62,985 bases of DNA from Phycisphaerae bacterium (GTDB lineage: Bacteria; Planctomycetota; Phycisphaerae; SM23-33). The notes under the pieces are model-generated. The model was not told the origin of the DNA. It saw nothing but the letters and a program-made list of their open reading frames with translations, and ran no database searches. The stretch spans positions 1 to 62,985 of the forward strand of contig JASLNT010000089.1 of the NCBI GenBank assembly GCA_030745875.1, read 5' to 3'. Positions 34,409-43,335 of this stretch are shown here, piece after piece (positions within the stretch are counted from its first letter, which is position 1; every line of letters starts with the position of its first letter). Both the position numbers and the translations under genes were made by a program.

Positions 34409-37138
34409 TCATTTCCTCTTCCGTCCACCGGGGACAATCTGACTTCGGACGGATGTTCCCCTCGTCGATCCGCTCGTGCGCCGCGAGGAGCTCGTTGTAC
34501 GACTCGGCGTGGTGCTCCTGGTGCGGCTGGGGGTTCGGATTGGCGTGGAGGTCACGGTGCGACTGGGAGTTCGACTTGGCGAGCGACTCACAGTGCGACG
34601 GGGAGTTACGATCGTATTGCGACTCGGAGCTCGAATTGGGATTCGGCTCGCGGTGCGGCTTGGCGTACGGACCGTACTGCGGGTTGGGATTGTAGTACGG
34701 GTGGGAGTTCGACTCGGTGTACCGACCGTGCTGCGGGTTGGGGTTGTCGCACGAGTGGGGATTCGACTCGGTGTCCGAACCGTGCTGCGGGTCGAGGGCG
34801 TCGTACGAGTGTAAGTTCGACTTGGCGAACGACTCACAGTGCGGTTTGGAGTCACGATAGTGTTGCGACTTGGGATTCGGATTGGGATTCGGCTCGGCGT
34901 GCGGCTCGGCGTACCGATCGTGCTGCGGGTCGGAGTGGTTGTACGGGCAGGAGTCCGGCTCGGTGTACTGACCGTACTGCGGGTTGGAGTTATCGTACGA
35001 GTAGGAGTTCGGCTCGGTGTACGAAACGTACTGCGGGTTGGGGTTGTCGTACGAGTAGGAGTTCGGCTTGGCGTACCGATTGTGCTGCGGGTTGGAGTTA
35101 TCGTACGAGTAGGAGTTCGACTCGGTGTACCGACCGTGCTACGGGTTGGCGTTATCGTACGAGTGGGAGTTCGGCTTGGCGAACGACTCACAGTGCGGTT
35201 TGGAGTCACGATAGTGTTGCGACTTGGGATTCGGATTGGGATTCGGCTCGGCGTGCGGCTCGGCGTACCGATGGTGCTGCGGGTCGGAGTGGCTGTACGA
35301 GCGGGAGTCCGGCTCGGTGTACTGACCGTACTGCGGGTTGGCGTTGTCGTACGAGTAGGAATTCGGCTCGGCGTACCGACCGTGCTGCGGGTTGGCGTTG
35401 TCGTACGAGTAGGAATTCGGCTTGGCGTACCGACCGTACTGCGGGTTGGCGTTGTCGTACGAGTAGGAATTCGACTCGGTGTACGAAACGTGCTGCGGGT
35501 TGGCGTTGTCGTACGGGTAGGAGTTCGGCTCGGCGTACGAAACGTACTGCGGGTTGGCGTTATCGTACGGGTAGGAGTTCGGCTCGGTGTACGAAACGTG
35601 CTGCGGGTTGGCGTTGTCGTACGGGTGTGGGTTCGACTTGGCGTACTGACCGTGCTGCGGGTTGGGGGCGTCGTCCTGAATCTACTGTATCCGTGCGAAC
35701 CCGTTCCCCTTGACCGGCTGGACGTGGGGGTGATCCTGGTCGACCTTACGACTCCCAGACTCCGTCCGGAGTGTCGCCCGTGGCTGCTTCGTCCGTGATG
35801 ATTGATTCGTCCGTAGTGATTGCAGTATCTGTAGTTGCCCGGGCGTCTGTAGATGATCCTGGGAGTTATCAACGTCGAACGGACCACGGTGGTCCCGAAC
35901 ACTGTCGTTGCGGTGGTGATCGGGCGGGGAAGCACATCTAAACGATAATCACCTGTATCGTCATTATCGTCGGCTTCAACACGAATTCTGAAGTGCCTGA
36001 CTCTGTGGTCGGCATGCAGGGTTATGGTCCGTCCCCAGCGGGAGACGCCGAACTTATCGATCCGTCGCTCCTTGTCGTCGCCGCGCTGGACCCACAGCTC
36101 GACTTTCAGGTCCGTGGTGACATTACTGAATTTCAGCAGGTATTCACCAGGGCGAGTCGGGGCGAAGACGAGCCAATCTTCATCATCACGCGGGTAGATC
36201 GTGTGAAGTTGGGGTTCTTCACTCAGGATTCCGATAGCGACCTCGGGTTTATTGTCTGACTCAAAAACATCCGGGCGCCGAACACCGACCTTATGATTTG
36301 CCGACACGCTAACCTGTTTCACGTCCAGGCGGTAGGAGCCTACATCGTCATTGTCATCGGCTTCGATTCTGAGTTTGAAGTATCCGATTCTCGAATCAAC
36401 CTCCAGAAGGAGTTCGCTGTCTCGACCGCGAGAAACCTTGAATTTCTCGACACGTTTTTCCTTGTCACGCCCGGACTGGACCCAGAGTTCACCCTCAAGA
36501 TCGATAGTAACGTTTGTGAGTCGCAAGGCATATCGCCCCGACAGGCGTGGTACGAACATGATCCAATCTTCGTCCCCATCAGGGTTTATAGTGTGAAGCT
36601 GCGTGTGTCCGGCGAAGATCTGCAGCGCCAGTTCGCGTTTTGAGTTAGGTTCGAATTCGTCAACTCCACTGGTTTGCAGCACTTGAGCTTGTTTGGGCAG
36701 GAACTGCAACTGTTGCGGCTGGGGCTGCGGTTGGGCTTGCCGCCGGGGGTCGTCGAATTGGGCATGGAGCGTCAGCCCGGTGTAATTACCCACGCTGATC
36801 AGGCCCACCTGCCACCATCCCTCGGCAGGCATCGCCAGGGCGATCCGTTCATCATTACTGTTCGATTCGCTCCGGAATTCCCAGGAACTCTGGTTGACCT
36901 GCTCTCGCCGCAGATACAGATCGCAATCACCAGATCCACCGGAAGTGCTTACTATAAATTGTCTTGCGCCGGCAGGGACATATATCCGTCCGACCCATAT
37001 GCTTTGAAGCGACCCGCTGAAACCGCTGATCGTCTCACCGTTGTTAATCACTGTTTCCCCCGTCCCGGCCGGTGCGACACCGACCAAAACGCCGACCAAA
37101 ACAGCGGCTAGAACTGATGTTTTCTGTAGTGTCTTCAT
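34409..37138 (-). CDS. Secreted PPC-domain protein with Thr/Arg/Pro/Ser repeat tail
   Basis: A 909-residue secreted protein. Residues 1-27 are a signal peptide (VLAAVLVGVLVGVAPAG). Three beta-sandwich repeats of the pre-peptidase C-terminal (PPC) type follow: about 30-130 (SGDCDLYLRRE), 165-275 (DEDWIMFVPRLSGRYAL) and 285-400 (DEDWLVFAPTRPGEYLL). From about residue 480 the protein is a basic, Pro/Thr/Ser/Arg-rich tail of 18-residue repeats (TPTRTTTPTRSTFRTPSR) ending in GGRKRK. The start is supported by AAGGTGG before the ATG. It is a paralogue of the gene at 37446. PPC domains are usually on secreted enzymes or adhesins; no catalytic domain is present here. The tail may bind an anionic polymer or DNA, which is inference. 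Confidence 0.85.
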   Translation of the reverse strand: MKTLQKTSVLAAVLVGVLVGVAPAGTGETVINNGETISGFSGSLQSIWVGRIYVPAGARQFIVSTSGGSGDCDLYLRREQVNQSSWEFRSESNSNDERIALAMPAEGWWQVGLISVGNYTGLTLHAQFDDPRRQAQPQPQPQQLQFLPKQAQVLQTSGVDEFEPNSKRELALQIFAGHTQLHTINPDGDEDWIMFVPRLSGRYALRLTNVTIDLEGELWVQSGRDKEKRVEKFKVSRGRDSELLLEVDSRIGYFKLRIEADDNDDVGSYRLDVKQVSVSANHKVGVRRPDVFESDNKPEVAIGILSEEPQLHTIYPRDDEDWLVFAPTRPGEYLLKFSNVTTDLKVELWVQRGDDKERRIDKFGVSRWGRTITLHADHRVRHFRIRVEADDNDDTGDYRLDVLPRPITTATTVFGTTVVRSTLITPRIIYRRPGNYRYCNHYGRINHHGRSSHGRHSGRSLGVVRSTRITPTSSRSRGTGSHGYSRFRTTPPTRSTVSTPSRTHTRTTTPTRSTFRTPSRTPTRTITPTRSTFRTPSRTPTRTTTPTRSTFRTPSRIPTRTTTPTRSTVGTPSRIPTRTTTPTRSTVGTPSRIPTRTTTPTRSTVSTPSRTPARTATPTRSTIGTPSRTPSRIPIRIPSRNTIVTPNRTVSRSPSRTPTRTITPTRSTVGTPSRTPTRTITPTRSTIGTPSRTPTRTTTPTRSTFRTPSRTPTRTITPTRSTVSTPSRTPARTTTPTRSTIGTPSRTPSRIPIRIPSRNTIVTPNRTVSRSPSRTYTRTTPSTRSTVRTPSRIPTRATTPTRSTVGTPSRTPTRTTIPTRSTVRTPSRTASRIPIRAPSRNTIVTPRRTVSRSPSRTPSRTVTSTPIRTPSRTRSTTPSRTTSSSRRTSGSTRGTSVRSQIVPGGRKRK
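34500..35690 (-). repeat. 54-bp tandem coding repeats
   Basis: A minisatellite coding for the tail of the PPC protein. Successive copies at 35331, 35385 and 35439 are spaced exactly 54 bases (18 codons), so unit changes keep the frame. A longer, nearly identical block of about 160 bases starts at 34827 and again at 35181, 354 bases apart (118 codons), which shows higher-order duplication on top of the short unit. Confidence 0.85.
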
Positions 37139-37368
37139 TTGTGCCACCTTGCCTTTACTTTTTCGTGGTCGGCCTCTGAAGGCCGATCCATCATCTCAAC
37201 ACAAGCAATGTGCCCAACCAGTAGAAAAGGTTACAGGCATTTGAGGCATTGGCAGGCCGACTCTGACTACCGCCCGTTTGCCCCAATCCGCATATCACGC
37301 CAATATGATAATCGCAGGAGTTTACGAGGTAATCGATTACTGAAAGGCAACTTACGGCAGATACGCAA
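37139..37368. other. Relic of the ilvE upstream region
   Basis: This stretch between the two PPC paralogues matches the region upstream of ilvE (38910-39100) in order: CACCTTGCCTTT next to the PPC start, a GGTTACAG block, TTGCCC (37278-37283), and a CAGGAG Shine-Dalgarno (37315-37320, cf. 39084-39089). The ilvE start codon and the rest of the gene are absent. It is explained by a tandem duplication that carried the shared divergent promoter along. No coding region is supported. Confidence 0.7.
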
Positions 37369-37407
37369 CCGCCGCACGGGCCGATGCGATCTTTGCCCGT
37401 GCGGCGG
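37369..37407 (-). terminator. Perfect 13-bp hairpin after the short PPC-domain gene
   Basis: CCGCCGCACGGGC (37369-37381) pairs perfectly with GCCCGTGCGGCGG (37395-37407) across a 13-base loop. It lies about 40 bases after the stop of the minus-strand PPC gene. Its cousin follows the other PPC gene. No T-run, so Rho-independent action is uncertain; it could also stabilise the 3' end. Confidence 0.6.
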
Positions 37408-37445
37408 AGACAAGGTTTACGACAAATATAGCTTGAACGCAGCGG

Positions 37446-38909
37446 TCATCTATTCCCATACCGCTTCAATCCGGTAAGGCGGGACAGTAGGATCTCGCCC
37501 AGGCTACTGTGGCGGCTGTAGGTGGTCGTCCGATTCGGATTCCAGCCTGGTGTGAAAATCGTAGGTTTCGATCGTCTCAGGATCGGGGGACCTCGCCGCG
37601 TCGGCGCCGTACGAACGCTCCTGGTTACGACATCCACACGGTAATCGGCTGTGTCGTCATTGTCATCGGCTTCGATCTTGATCTTGAAGTACCGTACCTT
37701 GTGATCGGCGTGCAGATGAAGGGTTTGGCCCCGGCGTGAGACCTCGAACTTATCGACACGCCGCTCCTTGTCGTCACCGCGCCGGACCCACACTTCACCT
37801 TTCAGATCCTCGGTGACATTGCTGATCTTCAGCAGGTACTCACCGGGGCGAGTCGGAGCGAACAGCATCCAATCTTCGTCGTCACGCGGGTAGACCGTGT
37901 GAAGCTGTGTGGAATTCTCCCGAATTCCGATCGCGGCCTCGCGTTTGTTGTTGGATTCGTATACATCGGGACGTCGACGGTGGATTTCGCGATGCGACGA
38001 CCTGCTGACCTGCCTGACGCTCAGGCGATAGCTGCCCCTGTCGTCATTGTCGTCGCCCTCGATCTTGATCTTGAAGTATCCGATTTTCGGGAAGACATCC
38101 AAGTGTATCTGACCAGTGCGACCTCGACGGACCTTGAATTTCTCGACGCGTTTCTCGTCATCTCGCCCGGCCTGGACCCAGAGTTCGCCCTCAAGATCAA
38201 TCGTGACATTCGTCAGATCCACGACATATCTGCCCGAACTGCGGGGCACGAACATGATCCAATCTTCGTCTCCGTCGGGGTTGATGGTGTGAACCTGGGA
38301 TTTTCCGGTGAAAATCTGCATCGCAAGTTCACGTTTTGAATTCGGCTCGAATTCGTCGGTCCCGCCCAGACGTCGCGCCGATTCCCGATGCCGATGCCTG
38401 CGCTCGTGATCGTTCTTGTCGCCCTTGCATCCGCAATCGCAAGTGCTGTGACGTTTCGGGTCCGGTTGCGGACGATATCGCGGTACGAGTCGAGGTTGCG
38501 GGCGACGCAAAAGTCGCGGATTGTCAAATCTGACCAGAAGCGTTACTCCTGAGTAGGCCCCCGGCGCCAGCAGGCCTACCTGCCACCACCCTTCTTTGGG
38601 CCGGAGTATCGCGACCCGCTCGTTGGTGCTGTTGGATTGACTTCTGAAGTCCCAATGCTGGTTGAAGCCTCTTTCGCGGCGGACATACAGATCGCAATCT
38701 CCCTGCCCGCCGGAAGCAGTTATCACCAATTGGGTCACGCCTGCGGGTATATACAGACGCCGCAACGACATGCTTCGGACCGATCCGCTGCAATTGTTGA
38801 TCGGCACACCGTTGCTAAGTACTCTGAGTTCAGCCTGGACGGGTGCGGCGCTGACCAGGACAACAGCACTAATCGCCGCCAAAACTAATGTTTTCTGTAG
38901 TGCCTTCAT
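37446..38909 (-). CDS. Secreted PPC-domain protein (short paralogue)
   Basis: A 487-residue secreted paralogue of the gene at 34409. The signal peptide (LVLAAISAVVLVSAAPVQA) and three PPC-type repeats align in order (GDCDLYVRRE; DEDWIMFVPRSSGRYVV; DEDWMLFAPTRPGEYLL). It has an extra charged linker with cysteines (CDCGCKGDKND) near residue 160 and lacks the Thr/Arg repeat tail; its C-terminus has a short basic stretch instead. The start at 38909 is chosen because AAGGTGAT lies just upstream and the signal peptide begins there. Function unknown; secreted or surface protein. Confidence 0.85.
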   Translation of the reverse strand: MKALQKTLVLAAISAVVLVSAAPVQAELRVLSNGVPINNCSGSVRSMSLRRLYIPAGVTQLVITASGGQGDCDLYVRRERGFNQHWDFRSQSNSTNERVAILRPKEGWWQVGLLAPGAYSGVTLLVRFDNPRLLRRPQPRLVPRYRPQPDPKRHSTCDCGCKGDKNDHERRHRHRESARRLGGTDEFEPNSKRELAMQIFTGKSQVHTINPDGDEDWIMFVPRSSGRYVVDLTNVTIDLEGELWVQAGRDDEKRVEKFKVRRGRTGQIHLDVFPKIGYFKIKIEGDDNDDRGSYRLSVRQVSRSSHREIHRRRPDVYESNNKREAAIGIRENSTQLHTVYPRDDEDWMLFAPTRPGEYLLKISNVTEDLKGEVWVRRGDDKERRVDKFEVSRRGQTLHLHADHKVRYFKIKIEADDNDDTADYRVDVVTRSVRTAPTRRGPPILRRSKPTIFTPGWNPNRTTTYSRHSSLGEILLSRLTGLKRYGNR

Positions 38910-39038
38910 CATATCACCTTGCCTTTCTGCTGTCGGCGGGGGCCGGTATTGGCCTGCCCACCATCTTAACATTAGCATTGTACGCCTAACGAACAGAAGG
39001 TTACAGTTCTCCAGAGCTCGGAAGGTCAATTTGCACTA

Positions 39039-39067
39039 TTGCCCAATTGGCCCGTCCCGCGTATCAT
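39039..39067 (+). promoter_or_regulatory. ilvE promoter
   Basis: TTGCCC (39039-39044), 17-base spacer, TATCAT (39062-39067). Leader about 22 bases with CAGGAG at 39084-39089. Confidence 0.5.
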
Positions 39068-39095
39068 GCCGATACGATATTTACAGGAGTTTGTG

Positions 39096-39962
39096 ATGAA
39101 AGTCTGGCTTGCCGGTAAACTAGTTGATCAGGATGACGCCCGATTAAGCGTTTTCGACCATGCTACGCTCTACGGAGATGGTGTTTTCGAGGGAATTCGC
39201 ATATACAACGGACGGATATTTCAACGACAAACGCACGTTGACCGCCTGTTTGAGTCCGCACGCAAAATCCGCCTTCCGATAGAGCAGACCAAGCAGGAAA
39301 TCGTCGACGCGATGTACGAAACGATCGCAGCCAACGGTATATCAGACGGTTACATACGCCTGGTGGTTACTCGCGGGATCGGGACACTGGGCCTGAGCCC
39401 CTTCAAATGCACCAAGCCCAGCACCTTCATCATCGCCGACAGCATCGTGATGTACCCGCAGGAAATGTACGATAACGGGATGGCGGTTATCATCGCCAAG
39501 ACCGTTCGCGTTTCAGCCGATATGCTCGATCCGTGCATCAAGAGCCTGAACTACCTGAACAACATCTGCGCCAAGATCGAGGCGATCGATGCTGGTGTGG
39601 CTGAAGCGATCATGCTGAATGTCAAAGGCAATGTCGCGGAGTGCACTGGCGATAATATTTTCATCGTCAAGAGTGGTCAGATCATCACACCGGACACCGA
39701 TTCGGGCATCCTGGTGGGAGTCACGCGCGGTGTGGTGATGTCTCTGGCGCGAGAGTTGGGTTTAACGGTTATTGAGCAGCAGGTAACCCCCGACGATCTT
39801 CGGTCTGCGGATGAATGCTTCCTGACCGGAACGGCCGCCGAAGTGATCGCCGTAACGAAAATCGACGAGTCGATCATAGGCGACGGCGCGGTCGGAGAGA
39901 TCACTACAAAACTGTTGACGGCGTTCAGGGAATTCACCACTTCCGACCAGGCCGAAGGTTAA
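39096..39962 (+). CDS. ilvE: Branched-chain amino acid aminotransferase
   Basis: A 288-residue fold-type IV PLP enzyme that transfers the amino group between glutamate and branched-chain 2-oxo acids. Seen: DHATLYGDGVFEGIR near residue 20, the PLP lysine in CIKSLNYLNN near 148, and the phosphate-binding region GNVAECTGDNIF near 180, followed by TGTAAEV. Length is typical. CAGGAG lies 6 bases before the ATG; a longer frame from 39039 would overlap the promoter. D-amino acid aminotransferase or aminodeoxychorismate lyase share the fold, but EGIR and the length favour IlvE. It is divergent from the PPC paralogue. Confidence 0.9.
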   Translation: MKVWLAGKLVDQDDARLSVFDHATLYGDGVFEGIRIYNGRIFQRQTHVDRLFESARKIRLPIEQTKQEIVDAMYETIAANGISDGYIRLVVTRGIGTLGLSPFKCTKPSTFIIADSIVMYPQEMYDNGMAVIIAKTVRVSADMLDPCIKSLNYLNNICAKIEAIDAGVAEAIMLNVKGNVAECTGDNIFIVKSGQIITPDTDSGILVGVTRGVVMSLARELGLTVIEQQVTPDDLRSADECFLTGTAAEVIAVTKIDESIIGDGAVGEITTKLLTAFREFTTSDQAEG

Positions 39963-39977
39963 CCTTACGGGCGCGAT

Positions 39978-42320
39978 CTAGCGACCCTTGCGTTGGGTCA
40001 GGGCGAAGAGAACTGCATTGGCGGCTAGGCGTCTCGCATCATCAGCCGACGGAGCGACGCATCCGTAGGTGTATCCCCCGTCCAGAGGAACGGTTACTGC
40101 GCACCGACTTATGAGAGCAACAACGCGCCCTTCGTATCTGATCACCGATAGCATTTCCGCCAGAGGCGCTTGGCGGGCTCCGATGCGAACGGTCGCCTTT
40201 GTCAGGTCGCTGCCGACGCCCCCTGCGAACTTACCGGTGATCAACGGATCGGTCAGGGTTACTTTCTCCGGTGCGACAACACCGACGGTGCGACCGATAA
40301 CCGCGGCGGCCTGCTGGGCGAACTCGGGTTTCCCAAGGGCTGAATCAACGAAGATCATCCCACCCTTCTTGAGATAAGCCCCCAGCATCTCCTGTTGAAT
40401 CGTGCTAAGTTTGGGCGGTTTCGTACCGGTCATCCACAGCAATGGAGGGGCTGGAGACGTTATGGGATCTTCAAGATCGACCACTGTCTGGCTTACTCCG
40501 AGACTTAGCGCCCCAGCCAACGTGTTATGGAGGTATCGTATGGCGGCCGGTCCGGTATACCAGTCTCCGGCGTGTCTGATCCGGGCGATGGTGACTATCC
40601 GGTTCTTCGACGCCGGTAAAGCCTTTGGCAGGTGCGCGGGCCTGCGGGGCGCCTCCCGTGTGAAACCGATCCCCGAATAAGCAGCCAGATTCGCAGCCAG
40701 CTGGAATCCCGCGGGCGAACCGCCTGCTGAGCCCTTTTGCAGCGCCTCGCTGAAACCGCCGGAAATCAGGAACACGCGACTACGACAGTAATCGCCTATC
40801 GACGTAACAGTCATGGTCCCGAGACTGGTTATTTTGTGACGGATACTAAACGCCGGATGGCTGCCCGTAAGCAGCGCAGCGTGATGGTAGTATTGTTCGA
40901 ATACCGACAGGAACGCCTCTTTGGTCTTTCCGGTGTCTCCCTGGGGCACGGCCACCAGCACCATCCCGCCTCGCAACACATACAGTCGAATTCTGGCGGC
41001 CAGCGAATCTGATATCGTCATGTCCGCCGGAGGCGCGATGTAAAGCACGGGCGCCGCGTCGAGCACGCTCTGCGATGCGGTGTGGGGCACGAACTGCCAT
41101 CTCGCGTCGCGTTTGGCGGACTGCCCCAACCATCCGGCCAGTGCGGCTACGTCGGCCCCGTCGGGCTCGGCGGCGGCTGGTATGAGCTTGTTGACCAGTA
41201 CGGGCTTCTGAGCGTTTGACAGCGCCATGAGCGCAAAACACGTATAGACGATGTCCTTGGGTCCGGCTTCCTCTCCGGTGCGTCTCCAGGCTCCGTCGGC
41301 GCTCTGGCGGGCAATGAGGTGCCCCAGAAGTTCGCCCTGCCAACTGTGCTGACCGATCTGCGCACTTCCCGATTCGACGGCTACGCGGGACAGCATGTAC
41401 AAGTAGAAATACGGGAAGTATGTGATGTCGCCCCACCCCCACTTGGGAATCTTGGCCAGAGCGTAGTTATCCCCCAGCCATTTCCTACCCTTTGCGAGGG
41501 TCTCAGCGTATTTGGCCAGGTCGGGATTATCGGAAGGTAGTTTCGCCTTCACCGCCGACATCGCGGTGACTCCCGCAGCGGTCATCGAACCGTGACTCGT
41601 ACCCCGCAATCGCAGTCCGGACCCGCCAGCCGGTTCGTATCCCCACCCGCCGTCGGGGTTCTGGACCTTGGACAGGTAGACCGCGGCCTTCTTCCAGACA
41701 TCGGGCTTTATCGTCGCTCCGGAGCTCGCAGCATCGGAAAGCGCCAACAACGCGAAGGTGGTATTGCACATGTCGGTCCATTTTGGACGTCGGTGCATTG
41801 TTGGATGCCCCAATCCGTACCCCCACCCGCCGGTCGTGCTCTGTCTGGCCTGAAGGAATTCGGCGTCTTCGGCGATCTGGGCTCCAAACTTATCCGAACC
41901 GAGACGAACGTACGCCATCAACCGCATCGCACGCGCATAAACAGTTGTGGGTTTGGCGGCGGTTGCAGCCGCTATCGCCGCGGCCAATTGAGCGTCATCG
42001 CCTTTTACGCCCAACGACAGACTCGTAGCAATCACCAGGCTGTCCACGCCGCCGGGAAACCGCTTGTCGTACGTGCTGGTCCATCGTCCCGTTTCGTCGC
42101 GGGAGGCCTGGAGGAACTTCAGACCGGCCGCTACCGCCCGCATCGCCGCCCTGCTTCCGGGCTGAACGGTTTTCGCAGCAGACGCGCCGGCCGCCCGCGG
42201 GGCCTGGCCGCACGCCGGTGCAGACGGCAGGGTCGTCAGCAAAGCAACCGCACACACCGTCGTGATGGTGAACATCCGCGTGAGCCTGAGCCCGATCGTT
42301 TTGGTGTTTGGATTATGCAT
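39978..42320 (-). CDS. Exported protein with terpenoid-cyclase-like repeats and C-terminal DUF4159
   Basis: About 780 residues. An N-terminal signal-like segment (MFTITTVCAVALLTTLPSA) is followed by alpha/alpha toroid repeats of the prenyltransferase/squalene-cyclase type (SKVQNPDGGWGYEPAGGSGL; ARQSTTGGWGYGLGHP; IARQSADGAWRRTGEEAG) and, from about residue 570, a DUF4159 domain (LLWMTGTKPPKLSTIQQEML; KGGMIFVDSA). No cyclase DxDD acid motif is seen, so a binding rather than cyclase role is more likely. The start is uncertain: 42320 has no Shine-Dalgarno, and GTG at 42353 and ATG at 42275 are alternatives. Proteins of this pairing are common in Planctomycetota with no known function. Confidence 0.8.
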   Translation of the reverse strand: MHNPNTKTIGLRLTRMFTITTVCAVALLTTLPSAPACGQAPRAAGASAAKTVQPGSRAAMRAVAAGLKFLQASRDETGRWTSTYDKRFPGGVDSLVIATSLSLGVKGDDAQLAAAIAAATAAKPTTVYARAMRLMAYVRLGSDKFGAQIAEDAEFLQARQSTTGGWGYGLGHPTMHRRPKWTDMCNTTFALLALSDAASSGATIKPDVWKKAAVYLSKVQNPDGGWGYEPAGGSGLRLRGTSHGSMTAAGVTAMSAVKAKLPSDNPDLAKYAETLAKGRKWLGDNYALAKIPKWGWGDITYFPYFYLYMLSRVAVESGSAQIGQHSWQGELLGHLIARQSADGAWRRTGEEAGPKDIVYTCFALMALSNAQKPVLVNKLIPAAAEPDGADVAALAGWLGQSAKRDARWQFVPHTASQSVLDAAPVLYIAPPADMTISDSLAARIRLYVLRGGMVLVAVPQGDTGKTKEAFLSVFEQYYHHAALLTGSHPAFSIRHKITSLGTMTVTSIGDYCRSRVFLISGGFSEALQKGSAGGSPAGFQLAANLAAYSGIGFTREAPRRPAHLPKALPASKNRIVTIARIRHAGDWYTGPAAIRYLHNTLAGALSLGVSQTVVDLEDPITSPAPPLLWMTGTKPPKLSTIQQEMLGAYLKKGGMIFVDSALGKPEFAQQAAAVIGRTVGVVAPEKVTLTDPLITGKFAGGVGSDLTKATVRIGARQAPLAEMLSVIRYEGRVVALISRCAVTVPLDGGYTYGCVAPSADDARRLAANAVLFALTQRKGR

Positions 42321-42403
42321 CGTAAATTTGCGCGTAATCTTCGGATCACGCACCCTGATATCGCGCAGTTTAACTGATTATCGCCCCTGCGTCGAGACGG
42401 CAC

Positions 42404-42432
42404 TTCACATTACGGATAATCGGGCGTATCAT
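42404..42432 (+). promoter_or_regulatory. Promoter of the SDR/FAD-oxidoreductase operon
   Basis: TTCACA (42404-42409), 17-base spacer, TATCAT (42427-42432). Leader of about 33 bases to 42472. Confidence 0.45.
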
Positions 42433-42471
42433 CTTGCGTGGAATCACGCCCATAAATACCTGGAAAAAACT

Positions 42472-43239
42472 ATGAATAATTCTCCCCTGGCCCTGGTAAC
42501 CGGAGCCGCCCGAGGGATCGGGGCGGCTATCGCGGTCAAACTCGCACAAAACGGCATGGATATCGCGATTTTCGACGTCATTGAGGCCGGCGAGGTCGCG
42601 AAAACCATCGAAAATGCGGGGCAAGACGCTCTTGCTATCGTCGGGGACGTAACGATCGCCGAAGATCGTTTGAAGGCCCTGGATGCAATCGCTGAACAAT
42701 TCGGACGCCTCGACGTTCTGGTGAACAACGCGGGAGTCGCGCCGAACGTGCGGGCCGATATCCTTGAAGCCTCCGAGGAAAGCTACGACCGCGTCATGAA
42801 CATTAACCTTAAAGGACCGTATTTCCTGACCCAAGCCGCCGCAGAATGGATGATACGCCAGCGAGAAACGCGCCCCGATGACTGGATGTGTATCGTAAAT
42901 GTATCCTCGTGCAGCGCCTACACCGCCAGTCCGTCACGCGGTGAATACTGCCTCTCAAAGGCAGCCGTCTCAATGGCTACTAAACTCTACGCCGCACGCC
43001 TTGCCGAGCACAACATCGGCGTGTACGAAATCCGACCGGGCATCATCGACACCGACATGACCTCCGCAGTGAAGGACAAGTACGACAAACTCATCGCCGA
43101 AGGCCTCACTCCCATCAAACGCTGGGGCATGCCCGACGACGTAGCCGCAGCAGCCGCAACATGTGCAAGAGGCGAACTGAGATTCTCAACCGGCGAAGTG
43201 ATAAACGTTGACGGCGGATTCCACCTGAAAACATTGTGA
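42472..43239 (+). CDS. Short-chain dehydrogenase/reductase, 3-ketoacyl reductase-like
   Basis: A 255-residue classical SDR. Seen: the cofactor motif TGAARGIG near residue 11, NNAG near 89, the catalytic Ser in VSSCSAYT near 147 and the Tyr-Lys pair in YCLSKAAV near 162; IINVDGGFH-type end (VINVDGGFHL). It is close to FabG but stands apart from the fab cluster at 51.7-57.3 kb. It is followed directly by an FAD oxidoreductase and a hypothetical gene, so it more likely acts on a sugar or alcohol substrate. The start at 42472 removes an unlikely upstream extension. Confidence 0.9.
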   Translation: MNNSPLALVTGAARGIGAAIAVKLAQNGMDIAIFDVIEAGEVAKTIENAGQDALAIVGDVTIAEDRLKALDAIAEQFGRLDVLVNNAGVAPNVRADILEASEESYDRVMNINLKGPYFLTQAAAEWMIRQRETRPDDWMCIVNVSSCSAYTASPSRGEYCLSKAAVSMATKLYAARLAEHNIGVYEIRPGIIDTDMTSAVKDKYDKLIAEGLTPIKRWGMPDDVAAAAATCARGELRFSTGEVINVDGGFHLKTL

Positions 43240-43335
43240 TCAAGAATCGAAAGTAGCACAATCGAGAACCAAGAAGACACCCCTGTTTCGATAACGCGGA
43301 CAAACACGGTTATTGTCGGCGCCGGCGCCGCGGGC

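Noticed and set aside
34500..35690. CRISPR-like repeats.
   Set aside because: Repeats are contiguous, in frame and without unique spacers; no Cas gene is nearby.
34839..35798. Long plus-strand frame (319 codons) across the repeat region.
   Set aside because: It is antisense to the repeat tail; the 54-base unit keeps all frames open. The composition is repetitive Val/Arg/Gly with no start context.
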